From contig CAMAUI010000003.1 in NCBI GenBank assembly GCA_945861385.1, positions 17,842 to 81,841 of the forward strand: 64,000 bases of DNA, read 5' to 3'. The first letter of the stretch is position 1, and each line of letters begins with the position of its first letter. The stretch comes from Prosthecobacter debontii (GTDB lineage Bacteria > Verrucomicrobiota > Verrucomicrobiia > Chthoniobacterales > Chthoniobacteraceae). The translations under genes and the position numbers were made by a program. The notes beneath the pieces are model-generated. The model was given only the letters and a program-made list of their open reading frames with translations, had not been told where the DNA came from and made no database searches. This document shows positions 17,916 to 27,328 of this stretch, one piece after another.

Positions 17916-20900
17916 ATGCCGGATTCGTTCGTTCATCTCCACTGCCACACGGAATACTCCACGCTCGATGGAGCTTGCCGTGTCGGCGCGGCTGTGGAGA
18001 AAGCGGCGAAGCTCGGCATGCCTGCGCTGGCGATCACGGACCACGGGGTGATGTATGGGGCGGTTGAGTTTTACCAGGCGTGCAACAAGGCGGGCATCAA
18101 GCCGATCATCGGCTGCGAGGTGTACATGTCGCCGGATTCTCATCTGAAAAAATCGGCAAGCACCAAGCAGGAGGGGAATTTTCACTTCACGCTGCTCGCG
18201 CAAAACGAACAGGGCTACAAGAACCTCATCAAGCTCGTCTCCATCGCGCATCTCGACGGGTTTTACTACAAGCCGCGCATGGACAAGGAGCTGCTCGCGC
18301 AATACTCGGCGGGGCTGATCGGGCTGAGCGGGTGTCTCAAGGGTGAGGTGCCGTATGCGATCCATGCGCAGCAGGATTTAAAAAAGGCGCACGCGCTCGC
18401 GGCGACGTATCGCGACATTCTCGGGGCGGAGAATTATTTCATCGAGCTGTGCGACCACGGCATCGAGCAGCAGATCACCGTGAACCGCGAGCTGCCACGC
18501 ATCGCGCGCGACCTCGGCGTGGGCCTCGTGGCGACGAACGACGTGCATTTTCTAAACAAGGAGGATCACGACGCGCACGACGTGCTCATCTGCATCGGCA
18601 CCGCCGCGAACATCACTGACGAGCGCCGGCTGCGCTACGTGAGCGAGGTGTACTTCAAGACGCCGGAGGAGATGCGCTCGATCTGGCGCGATTATCCCGG
18701 GGCGTGCGATAACACGCTGGCGATCGCCGAGCGCACGGGCTTCAAGCTGGATGACTCGCCGAAGTACCCGAACTACGAGACGCCGCCGGGCAAGACGCAG
18801 AACGGCTACCTGCGCGAGATCGCCGAGGCCGGCCTGCGGCGGCGCTACGGCCCGCGCGCCGACTCGGAGGAGATCCAGCGGCGCTACGAACTCGAGGTCG
18901 CCGTGCTCGAGAAGCAGGGTTTCGTGAACTACTTTCTCATCGTCTGGGACTTCATTGACTGGGCGCGCAAGCAGGGCATCCCCGTCGGGCCGGGACGCGG
19001 CTCGGCGGCTGGCTCCATCGTGGCGTATGCGATGGGGATCACGGACATTGACCCGATCAAGTTCAAGCTGCTGTTCGAGCGGTTCCTGAATCCCGAACGG
19101 GTGTCGCCACCGGATATTGACGTGGACTTCTGCGTGAACCGCCGCGGTGAGGTCATCGAGTACGTGCGCAAAAAATACGGCGACCGCGCGGTGGCGATGA
19201 TCATCACTTTCGGCACGCTCGGCGCAAAATCGGTCGTGCGCGACGTGGCGCGCGTGCAGGGCATGGGCTACAGCGACGCGGATCGCATCGCGAAGATGAT
19301 CCCGACGGAGCTGAACATCACGCTCACGGGCTACGAGAAAAAGAACGCGGAGACGGGCGAAGTGGAGAAGGTGCTGGGGGCAATTGACAAGAATCCCGAT
19401 CTCGCCGCCGCCGTGAAAAACGAACCCGCGACCGCCGCGGTGTGGGACGCCGCGGTGAAGCTCGAAGGCCTCACGCGCAACGTCGGCGTCCACGCGGCAG
19501 GCGTGGTCATCGGCGACCGCGACCTGTCCGACTACATCCCGCTCGCGCGCTCGAACGACGGCACCATCGTCTCCCAATACGCGATGGGGCCGCTCGGCGA
19601 TGTGGGAATGCTGAAGTGCGACTTCCTCGGGCTGAAAACGCTCACGGTGATCACGGACGCTGTCGCACTCATCCGCGCGCACACGCCCGCTTTCGACATA
19701 GACACGGTCACGCTCGATGACGCGGCGACGTTCGACATTTTCAACCGCGGCGAGACCATCGCGGTATTCCAGGTCGAGTCCGGCGGCATGACGGGCTGGG
19801 CGAAGCAATTCGACATCGCGAGCATCGAGGACATCAACGCGCTCATCGCGCTGTTCCGGCCCGGCCCGATGGAGCTGATCCCCGATTACGTGAAGCGCAA
19901 AAAGGGCAAGGCGAAGGTGAAGGCGCCTCACGAACTGCTGATGGGAATCACGTCGGAAACCTACGGTGTTCTCATTTACCAGGAGCAGGTGATGCAGGCC
20001 GCCCAAATCCTCGCCGGCTACACGCTCGGCGGCGCGGATCTGCTCCGCCGCGCGATGGGGAAAAAGGACAAGGACAAGATGGCCAAGGAGCGCGTCAAGT
20101 TCTGCGAGGGCGCCGCGAAGCTGCACAACATTTCCGCCGACAAGGCAAACGAGGTGTTCGACACGCTGGAGAAATTCGCGGGCTACGGATTCAACCGCTC
20201 GCATTCCGCCGCATACGCGTGGGTGAGCTACCAGACGGGTTTTCTAAAGGCGAACTACCCGGTGGAATTCATGGCCGCCGTGATGAGCAACGAAGTCGCG
20301 AACATGGACAAAATCGCCGTGTTCGTCGGCGAGTGCGAGCGCCTCGGCATCAAGCTCCTCGCGCCGGACATCAACGCGAGCGGCTTGAAATTTGAGCCGG
20401 CGGAGGTGAACGCGGAGGGCGTGGCGGCGCTGAAGGCGCTGCGGAAAGCCGCACGCGCCGTGGCAGCGGACGACGGCGAAGCCGCCGCCGCCGCCGTGGC
20501 TGCGACGCCCTCGTCGTCCCGATACATCGGGATATCCGCGGCGCCCCCGCCGCGAGATTCGTCTGGAGCCGAACACGACGCAGAGAACTACAATTTCGAC
20601 GACCTGCCTTCGGGCAACGGCAATCACGCCCCGCGCGGCGAAGGCGCCGCGGATAGTTGCGACGGGGGCGTCGCAGCCACGACAAGCGGCGGCACCGCGG
20701 AGAAACCCCGCCTCGGCTCGATCCGCTACGGGCTCGCCGCGATCAAGAACGTCGGAGAACTCGCAATGATCGCCGCCATCGAGGAGCGCAGGCACGGCGG
20801 GCCGTTCAAATCGCTCGATGATTTCTGCGCGCGCGTGGACTCCAAGAAGGTCAACCGCAAGGTCCTGGAAAGTCTCGTGAAATGCGGCGCGTTCGACTTC

Positions 20901-21677
20901 ACCGGCATCGAACGCGCCTGGCTTTTTGCGGAAGTCGAGGGCGCGATGGCCGCCGCCAGCAGCTCGCAGCGCGACAAGGCCGCCGGACAGTCGTCGCTTT
21001 TCGGCGACATCGAGGGCGCGGCGCAGCCCGCGGCGAAGCGCGCAAACGCGAAAGTCCCGCCGTGGCCGCAAGGCGAGAAGCTCGCCTATGAGAAGGAACT
21101 GCTCGGATTCTACGTCACCGGCCATCCGCTCGACGAATACCGGGCCGAGCTGGGGCGGGACAAATACACTCCCATCGCGCACCTCGGCGAAAAAGAAACC
21201 AAAAGCACCGTCACCATCGCCGGCCAGCTCGCGAGCGTGGATCGCAAGTTCACGAAAAAGGACGGAAAGCCCTTCGCCATCGTGATCCTCGAGGACATGA
21301 CAGCATCGCTCGAAGTGATGATCTGGAGCGAAGCCTTCACGAAAAACCAGCGCCACCTTGAGGCCGGCAAAGTCGTTGCGATCACCGGCCGCCTCGACCA
21401 GCGCGACGAAGGCCCGCGAATCACCGCCGACAAGGTGGAGCCGCTCACAAAGTCCGCGCCGAAGGAAAAGCCGCTCGTGCTTACCCTCGATCGCGCGAAG
21501 GCGTCCGAGCGCGACCTGCTCGCCATCCGCGACGTGCTCGCACGCCACCCCGGCACGCGCCGGGTCGAATTCCGCATCCTCGGTGACCACGCCCCGCTCC
21601 GCCTCGTGCCGGACGAAGCCTTCGCCATAAATTTCAACGATGACGCAAAAGCCGCACTGAAACCGTGGATTTCCTGA
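17916..21677 (+). CDS. dnaE: DNA polymerase III subunit alpha
   Basis: MPDSFVHLHCHTEYSTLDGA (PHP domain), VGPGRGSAAGSIVAYAMGITDIDPIKF, ERFLNPERVSPPDIDVDFC, EQVMQAAQILAGYTLGGADLLRRAMGKK. Confidence 0.97.
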   Translation: MPDSFVHLHCHTEYSTLDGACRVGAAVEKAAKLGMPALAITDHGVMYGAVEFYQACNKAGIKPIIGCEVYMSPDSHLKKSASTKQEGNFHFTLLAQNEQGYKNLIKLVSIAHLDGFYYKPRMDKELLAQYSAGLIGLSGCLKGEVPYAIHAQQDLKKAHALAATYRDILGAENYFIELCDHGIEQQITVNRELPRIARDLGVGLVATNDVHFLNKEDHDAHDVLICIGTAANITDERRLRYVSEVYFKTPEEMRSIWRDYPGACDNTLAIAERTGFKLDDSPKYPNYETPPGKTQNGYLREIAEAGLRRRYGPRADSEEIQRRYELEVAVLEKQGFVNYFLIVWDFIDWARKQGIPVGPGRGSAAGSIVAYAMGITDIDPIKFKLLFERFLNPERVSPPDIDVDFCVNRRGEVIEYVRKKYGDRAVAMIITFGTLGAKSVVRDVARVQGMGYSDADRIAKMIPTELNITLTGYEKKNAETGEVEKVLGAIDKNPDLAAAVKNEPATAAVWDAAVKLEGLTRNVGVHAAGVVIGDRDLSDYIPLARSNDGTIVSQYAMGPLGDVGMLKCDFLGLKTLTVITDAVALIRAHTPAFDIDTVTLDDAATFDIFNRGETIAVFQVESGGMTGWAKQFDIASIEDINALIALFRPGPMELIPDYVKRKKGKAKVKAPHELLMGITSETYGVLIYQEQVMQAAQILAGYTLGGADLLRRAMGKKDKDKMAKERVKFCEGAAKLHNISADKANEVFDTLEKFAGYGFNRSHSAAYAWVSYQTGFLKANYPVEFMAAVMSNEVANMDKIAVFVGECERLGIKLLAPDINASGLKFEPAEVNAEGVAALKALRKAARAVAADDGEAAAAAVAATPSSSRYIGISAAPPPRDSSGAEHDAENYNFDDLPSGNGNHAPRGEGAADSCDGGVAATTSGGTAEKPRLGSIRYGLAAIKNVGELAMIAAIEERRHGGPFKSLDDFCARVDSKKVNRKVLESLVKCGAFDFTGIERAWLFAEVEGAMAAASSSQRDKAAGQSSLFGDIEGAAQPAAKRANAKVPPWPQGEKLAYEKELLGFYVTGHPLDEYRAELGRDKYTPIAHLGEKETKSTVTIAGQLASVDRKFTKKDGKPFAIVILEDMTASLEVMIWSEAFTKNQRHLEAGKVVAITGRLDQRDEGPRITADKVEPLTKSAPKEKPLVLTLDRAKASERDLLAIRDVLARHPGTRRVEFRILGDHAPLRLVPDEAFAINFNDDAKAALKPWIS
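20496..20680. repeat. in-frame palindromic element inside dnaE
   Basis: GTGGCTGCGACGCCCTCGTCG (20496-20516) is inverted against CGACGGGGGCGTCGCAGCCAC (20660-20680), 20/21; second nested pair 20533-20554 / 20634-20655, 20/22; internal hairpins TCCCGAT-AC-ATCGGGA and TGCC-TTCG-GGCA. Confidence 0.85.
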
Positions 21678-21689
21678 TTCCCCCCGTAG

Positions 21690-21708
21690 CGCAAGCTGCC
21701 AGCTTGCG
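21690..21708. repeat. short palindrome downstream of dnaE
   Basis: CGCAAGCTG-C-CAGCTTGCG. Confidence 0.7.
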
Positions 21709-21780
21709 GAAAACGCGCCCCCCGCGCATCCACGCATATGAACCCACAGAACGCCCCAGTCCCACTCCGCAACAACACTC

Positions 21781-22797
21781 ATGACACCATCACGCCACCA
21801 AAAGCCCATAAGGCCTGCACGCTCACCCTTGGGGGGGATTTTTCCACACATCCTGTCGCTCGCGTTCATCGCAGCGCCGCTTTTCCAAGCTTCCGCTGAC
21901 CCCGTCATCGAAGCCGTGGCCAAGCAAAATGACCTCATCGTCCACTACGACAAGGCGACGGACTTCAGCGGCATCACATGGATTGGCAACGACAACTATT
22001 ACGCCGTCTCGAATCGCACCCTGGCGATTTTTACACTCAAGCTGAGCCTCGATCCCGCAAGCGGTGCAATCCATGCGGCGGCGTTTGGCTCAATGATTCC
22101 GGTGAAAGCGAACCTCTCCGACTTTGAGGGCATCGCGTGGCAGCCGGAGTTCAGGCGGCTGTACATCAGTTGCGAGAACGGCCACGGAATCACCGGATTC
22201 GACGAGGCCGGCGATGCGCGTTTTGCCGTGGAAGTTCCGAAGGTTTTCAGCCGCGCGCGTTTCAACAAGAGCCTTGAGTCACTCACATTTGGCGCGGGGC
22301 ATTTCTGGACCGCCAACGAAGACACCCTCGATGGCGACGGCGAACTGAGTTCACGCTCCCGGGGCGGTCTCGTCCGGATTCAAAAATTCACCTCGTCATT
22401 CAAGCCTCTCGCCCAATTCGCCCATCGCACGGACCCCTCAGCGTTGCGCCCGAACAACACCGGCACCGGACTCACCGATCTCTGCGCGCTTCCGGACGGA
22501 CGGCTTCTCGCGCTGGAACGCGTCGTCGCCACGGGCCTTGTCGCGAAGATTTACCTGCTCGATTTCACCGATGCCACTGATGTCGGGAAATTCGCGCGCC
22601 TCGACCACGCGGACTTCAAGCCCGCCCGCAAGAAACTCCTCTTCGAGCGCCACACCGGCGGTGCCAATTACGAGGGCATCGCGCTTGGCCCTCAACTCGC
22701 CGGAGGCTGGCGCAGCCTCATCCTCATCGCGGACAGCGGCGGGGAGACGAAACATCGCCTGATGCCACTCCGCATCAAGCTGGGAGAGGCGAAGTAA
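21781..22797 (+). CDS. esterase-like activity of phytase family protein, secreted
   Basis: FSGITWIGNDNYYAVSNRT...SDFEGIAWQPEFRRLYISCENGHGITGFDEAG; C-terminal NYEGIALGPQLAGGWRSLILIADSGG. Confidence 0.8.
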   Translation: MTPSRHQKPIRPARSPLGGIFPHILSLAFIAAPLFQASADPVIEAVAKQNDLIVHYDKATDFSGITWIGNDNYYAVSNRTLAIFTLKLSLDPASGAIHAAAFGSMIPVKANLSDFEGIAWQPEFRRLYISCENGHGITGFDEAGDARFAVEVPKVFSRARFNKSLESLTFGAGHFWTANEDTLDGDGELSSRSRGGLVRIQKFTSSFKPLAQFAHRTDPSALRPNNTGTGLTDLCALPDGRLLALERVVATGLVAKIYLLDFTDATDVGKFARLDHADFKPARKKLLFERHTGGANYEGIALGPQLAGGWRSLILIADSGGETKHRLMPLRIKLGEAK

Positions 22798-23045
22798 ACG
22801 GAGGAACGCCCGGAAAAAGGCTCACTGCACTTGCGCGTGGTTGAATGCCGCGCCGGGCGTCACGGCGTTCTCCGGAAGATCAGGGCGGTTCGTGAACGGC
22901 GCAGTTGCCGACACCAACCTGCGGCGTGGGATTTTACACTCTCCTTACATTAAACCCGGCCCGTGAACACAGGGGCTTAACATGAGTGTGCGAGTTTCCT
23001 CCACATGCTCGGGGCTCTGCCGCGGGCGTGAAATCAAACTACAAA

Positions 23046-24644
23046 ATGAAATCAATCCTGACCCGAAACATAACCACCATCGCTGCCATCGCACTCGTGA
23101 CTGGCAGTGCGTTCGCCCAAGTGGCGAATCAACTGCCACCACCCAACCAGCAGCGGCCACCGATCAACCAGCAACCACCGCCACCCGATCAGCAGCAGCC
23201 ACCACCCAACCAGCAACCGCCACCACCCAACCAGCAACCACCGCCACCAAACCAGCAGCCGCCGCCACCCAACCAGCAGCCACCACCACCCAACCAGCAA
23301 CCGCCACCACCCAACCAGCAACCGCCACCACCCAACCAGCAGCCGCCACCACCCAACCAGCAACCGCCACCGCCCAACCAGCAGCCGCCACCACCCAACC
23401 AGCAGCCGCCACCACCCGACCAGCAGCCGCCACCACCCAACCAGCAACCACCACCGCCCAACCAGCAGCCGCCACCACCCAACCAGCAGCCACCGCCGCC
23501 CAACCAGCAACCTCCACCCCCACCACCGGGAACTCCACCGCCAGCAGGACAACCGCCACTCGGCGGCCCGCTGCCGGGGCTCACGCAGGAGGAACTTGCC
23601 GCCTTTCGTGAAGGACGCGGGGAGTTTCTCGAGGTCGAGAACCGCGCCGGTGGTCTTGGGCCGGTTTTCAACAACGTCTCGTGTGTCTCCTGCCACCGGG
23701 CGCCTGCTCCCGGCGGCGCCAGTCGTATCGTTGTGACACGCTTCGGGCATACGGAGGGCGGCGTTTTCGATCCGCTGGCGGAACTCGGCGGTTCGCTGCT
23801 GCAATTCCGCGCCATCGCGCCGGGTGCCAGGGAGTTTGTTCCGCCGCAGGCCAACGTCGTCGCGCGCCGGCAGACCACGCCGCTTTTCGGCCTCGGTCTC
23901 ATCGAGGCGATCCCGGACGAAACGATCCTCGCCCTGGCAGCGCTTCCCGAAGTGGATGGTGTCAGCGGTCGTGCCTCGATGGTGCGTGATGTGGCCAGCG
24001 GCGAAATGCGCGTCGGGCGATTCGGATGGAAGGCGCAGCAAGCCACGTTGCTGTCGTTTTCCGCCGACGCGTATCTCAACGAGATGGGCATCACCAGCCG
24101 CCTCTTCCCCGATGAAAACGCGCCCAACGGAAATGCCGCGCTGCTCGCGCAATTCGACAGGGTCGCCGATCCCGAGGATGTCACGGGCCCGGATGGCCGC
24201 AGCGCGATTGATGCACTCGCGGACTTCCAGCGTCTGCTCGCGCCGCCGGCGCCGCGTCCGCTCACGGAAAATGGGACGGCTGGAAAGACACTGTTTGGCA
24301 GCGTCGGCTGCGCGCAGTGCCATGTGCCGGAATTGACAACGGGCGAAAATCCCGTCGCCGCGTTGAGCGGAAAAACAGTCGCGCTGTATTCCGACCTCCT
24401 GCTGCACGACATGGGCAGCCTCGGCGACGGCATCGTGCAGGGCGACGCGGGTGCGTCGGAATTCCGCACGCCGCCGCTGTGGGGACTGAGTGCGAGCAGC
24501 CCGTATCTGCACGACGGGCGCGCGGCGAACGTTGACCAGGCAATCCGCGCACACGACGGCGAAGGCCGCGCCGCGCGCGACCGCTACAATGCACTGACGC
24601 GCACGCAGCGAAATCAGCTCCTCGAATTCCTGCGCTCGCTCTGA
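23046..24644 (+). CDS. di-heme oxidoreductase (thiol oxidoreductase-like) with N-terminal PPPPNQQ repeat linker
   Basis: Signal peptide; CVSCH and CAQCHVPELTTG heme motifs; RTPPLWGLSASSPYLHDGRAANVDQAIRAHDGE. Confidence 0.9.
   Translation: MKSILTRNITTIAAIALVTGSAFAQVANQLPPPNQQRPPINQQPPPPDQQQPPPNQQPPPPNQQPPPPNQQPPPPNQQPPPPNQQPPPPNQQPPPPNQQPPPPNQQPPPPNQQPPPPNQQPPPPDQQPPPPNQQPPPPNQQPPPPNQQPPPPNQQPPPPPPGTPPPAGQPPLGGPLPGLTQEELAAFREGRGEFLEVENRAGGLGPVFNNVSCVSCHRAPAPGGASRIVVTRFGHTEGGVFDPLAELGGSLLQFRAIAPGAREFVPPQANVVARRQTTPLFGLGLIEAIPDETILALAALPEVDGVSGRASMVRDVASGEMRVGRFGWKAQQATLLSFSADAYLNEMGITSRLFPDENAPNGNAALLAQFDRVADPEDVTGPDGRSAIDALADFQRLLAPPAPRPLTENGTAGKTLFGSVGCAQCHVPELTTGENPVAALSGKTVALYSDLLLHDMGSLGDGIVQGDAGASEFRTPPLWGLSASSPYLHDGRAANVDQAIRAHDGEGRAARDRYNALTRTQRNQLLEFLRSL
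23135..23512 (+). repeat. ~18-unit 21-nt tandem repeat encoding PPPPNQQ
   Basis: CCGCCACCACCCAACCAGCAG-type units in the di-heme oxidoreductase N-terminal region. Confidence 0.95.
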
Positions 24645-24667
24645 GCCCGACAGTCCGCCGAAATCAC

Positions 24668-24706
24668 AGGCCCGCGCCGCGAAAGTGGCGCGGGCCTTGT
24701 CTTTTC
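24668..24706 (+). terminator. Rho-independent terminator
   Basis: AGGCCCGCGCC GCGAAAGT GGCGCGGGCCT followed by TGTCTTTTC. Confidence 0.75.
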
Positions 24707-24952
24707 AAATGAGCCGGAGCGCCCCCCGGATGTTCGCCCACGGATAGAGTGCCCGGATAGAGTGCCTGCCCGGCAACGGTGTCCAAAATTCGGTCAAAAA
24801 CATGGCTCTGATTAGCTGCGCGGCGGGGAGAAGTCGAGGCAATCTTCCGGAGGTCAGCGGGAAAATGTGCGGCCGCGGCGCGGGCTTACCGGCCCGCAAA
24901 CCCACCCCGCAGCAATGCGCGCCGGAATCGCGGCGGTAATTCCCGACGCATC

Positions 24953-25147
24953 ACCGGTATTGCGTCGTTGCACACCGGTGCGGCATGGGAAAATACCGGT
25001 GCTGCGCCATTTCATGCCGGTGCTGGCCGAGGCATCACCGGTATTGCGCCGCTCAAGACCGGTATTGGACGGGGGAATACCGGTATTGCGCCGCTGAAGA
25101 CCGGTATTGGACGGGAAAATACCGGTATTGCGCCGCTCAATACCTGG
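24953..25147. repeat. 21-bp exact-period array of [A/G]CCGGT motifs
   Basis: Motif starts at 24953, 24974, 24995, 25016, 25037, 25058, 25079, 25100 and 25121, with a degenerate ACCTGG at 25142. Confidence 0.9.
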
Positions 25148-25324
25148 GCCGTATTTTGTAATACCTTCTCCAATCGGCAGTAACACAAGTCGCGTTCCAC
25201 ATTTGTTCCACACGGGCAGGATTTCCTTTCACTGAGACCACAACCAAACCAACACCATGCCACCCTACTTCCCAAACAGAGAAGCCGACCTGGATTGGCG
25301 GCGCGCTTGCGTGAAGGCGGGTGG

Positions 25325-26899
25325 ATGTCCAATGTCCGCGCCATGCCTCGCCAAGCCGTCCGCCGTCCGAAAGCTGCCGTCCCTCCGCCCGTGCCGCCCG
25401 GAAGGCGCACGCTGAGCTTTGGCGGGGCGTGGGATTACGCGCCGGCGCCGGAGGCGGTGGTGGTGAAGCCGGATGAGCAATATGAGCTTTTCATCGGGGG
25501 AAAATTCGTGGAGCCGCGGGCGGGCGGGTATTTTCCGAGCATCAATCCCGCGAATGAGCAGCGGCTGGCGATGATTGCGGAGGGTTCGGCGGTGGATGTG
25601 GACGCGGCGGTGGCGGCGGCGAGGAGGGCTTTCGCGGGATGGAGCAGGCTGCCGGGGCTGGAACGGGGGAAGTATCTTTTCCGCATCGCGCGGATCATGC
25701 AGGAGCGGGCGCGGGAACTGGCGGTGCTGGAGTCGCTCGATGGCGGGAAGCCGATCCGGGAATCGCGCGATTTCGATCTGCCGCAGGCGGCGGCGCATTT
25801 CTTTTACCACGCGGGCTGGGCGGACAAGCTGGCGTATGCGTGCCCCGGCAGGACTCCGCGGCCGGTGGGGGTGTGCGGGCAGATCATCCCGTGGAATTTT
25901 CCGCTGCTCATGGCGGCATGGAAGATCGCGCCCGCGCTGGCGTGCGGCAACACGGTGGTGCTCAAGCCGGCGGAGACCACGAGTATCACGGCGATGCACC
26001 TTGCGCGGATTTTCCAGGAGGCCGGCCTGCCGGATGGCGTGGTGAACATCGTGACGGGCGCGGGGGGGACGGGACGGGCGCTGGTGGAGCATGCGGGGGT
26101 GGACAAGATCGCGTTCACGGGCAGCACGGAGGTGGGCAAGCTGATCGCCAAAAGCGTGGCGCAAGCCGCCGGCTTGCGATCCGAGCACGCACGCAAGCCG
26201 GCGGCTTGCGCCACGAAGAAGCTCACCCTCGAACTCGGCGGGAAGGCCGCGCACATCATTTTCGAGGATGCGCCGCTGGACCAGGCGGTGGAGGGCGTGA
26301 TCGCGGGGATCTTTTTCAACCAGGGCCACGTGTGCTGCGCGGGCTCGCGGCTTTTCGTGCAGGAGGGCATTTACCGCACCGTCATCCGCAAGCTGCGCGA
26401 CCGCATGGCCACGCTGCGGGTGGGCGATCCGCTGGATAAGAACACGGACATCGGCGCGATCAATTCGCGGGCGCAGCTCGGGAAGATCCGCGCGCTGGTG
26501 GAGGCCGGGGTGGCCGAGGGGGGCGCGCTGATCCAGCCGCGCTGCACGCTGCCGAAGCGCGGGTTCTGGTTCCCGCCGAGCGTCATCACGGGTGTCACCG
26601 CGAGCCATCGGGTGGCGCAGGAGGAAATCTTCGGGCCGGTGCTGAGCGTGCTCACTTTCCGCACGCCGGAGGAGGCGGTGGAGCGCGCAAACAACACGCC
26701 ATTCGGCCTGAGCGCGGGCGTGTGGACGGACAAGGGGAGCAAGATTTTCAAGATCGTGAGCAAGCTGCGCGCGGGCGTGGTGTGGGCGAACACCTACAAC
26801 AAATTCGACCCCGCCAGCCCGTTTGGCGGATACAAGGAAAGCGGCTTCGGCCGCGAGGGCGGGCTGCACGGGCTGTGGCCGTATCTGCGGCTGGAGTGA
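25325..26899 (+). CDS. aldehyde dehydrogenase family protein
   Basis: GVCGQIIPWNFPLLMAAWKIAPALACGNTVVLKPAETT, FTGSTEVGK, LTLELGGKAAHIIFEDAPLDQA, GHVCCAGSRLFVQE. Confidence 0.95.
   Translation: MSNVRAMPRQAVRRPKAAVPPPVPPGRRTLSFGGAWDYAPAPEAVVVKPDEQYELFIGGKFVEPRAGGYFPSINPANEQRLAMIAEGSAVDVDAAVAAARRAFAGWSRLPGLERGKYLFRIARIMQERARELAVLESLDGGKPIRESRDFDLPQAAAHFFYHAGWADKLAYACPGRTPRPVGVCGQIIPWNFPLLMAAWKIAPALACGNTVVLKPAETTSITAMHLARIFQEAGLPDGVVNIVTGAGGTGRALVEHAGVDKIAFTGSTEVGKLIAKSVAQAAGLRSEHARKPAACATKKLTLELGGKAAHIIFEDAPLDQAVEGVIAGIFFNQGHVCCAGSRLFVQEGIYRTVIRKLRDRMATLRVGDPLDKNTDIGAINSRAQLGKIRALVEAGVAEGGALIQPRCTLPKRGFWFPPSVITGVTASHRVAQEEIFGPVLSVLTFRTPEEAVERANNTPFGLSAGVWTDKGSKIFKIVSKLRAGVVWANTYNKFDPASPFGGYKESGFGREGGLHGLWPYLRLE
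26156..26214. repeat. in-frame palindromic element inside the aldehyde dehydrogenase gene
   Basis: Perfect 23-bp inverted repeat GTGGCGCAAGCCGCCGGCTTGCG (26156-26178) / CGCAAGCCGGCGGCTTGCGCCAC (26192-26214). Confidence 0.95.
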
Positions 26900-26905
26900 G
26901 GCCGC

Positions 26906-27328
26906 TCACTTCTCGCCGAGGACGCTGACGGTGATCTCGCGCAGGTGCGGCGCGCGGCGGTGTTCGAAAAGAAAGATGCCCTGCCATGTCCCGAGCGTGA
27001 GCCGGCCCTGCGCGATGGGGATGGATTCGGACGTGCGGGTGAGCACCATCCGGAGGTGGGAGGTGGTGTCGTCCGCGCCCTCGGTGGTGTGGATGTAGTA
27101 GTCCTCCTCCTCCGGCACGAGCCGCTCGAAGAATTCGTGCAGGTCGGCGCGCGCGCTGGGATCCGCGTTTTCATAAATGACGAGCGATGCGCTGGTGTGG
27201 CGGATGAACACGGTGCAAAGCCCGGTGCGGATGCCGCTCTCGCGGACGACGCGGGCGACTTCGTCGGTGATCTCCGAGGTGCCTTTGCCGCGGGTGCGGA
27301 TCGAGAAAGTGGCGGTGTATGCCGGCAT
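26906..27328 (-). CDS. YjbQ/UPF0047 family (secondary thiamine-phosphate synthase enzyme)
   Basis: TGLCTVFIRHTSASLVIYENADPSARADLHEFFERLVPEE...TLGTWQGIFLFEHR. Confidence 0.9.
   Translation of the reverse strand: MPAYTATFSIRTRGKGTSEITDEVARVVRESGIRTGLCTVFIRHTSASLVIYENADPSARADLHEFFERLVPEEEDYYIHTTEGADDTTSHLRMVLTRTSESIPIAQGRLTLGTWQGIFLFEHRRAPHLREITVSVLGEK

Noticed and set aside
23135-23512. CRISPR array or iteron cluster
   Set aside because: In-frame coding repeat encoding PPPPNQQ, without spacers.
23052-24469. Long minus-strand ORFs rich in GGGCWL/GWWRLLV repeats
   Set aside because: They are the reverse complement of the PPPPNQQ repeat; repeats open several frames at once.
24953-25147. CRISPR array
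   Set aside because: Units are 21 bp head-to-tail with no distinct unique spacers of constant length and no cas genes in the window.
25265-26869. 534-aa ORF antisense to the aldehyde dehydrogenase
   Set aside because: Equal-length mirror frame; the plus strand has all ALDH motifs.
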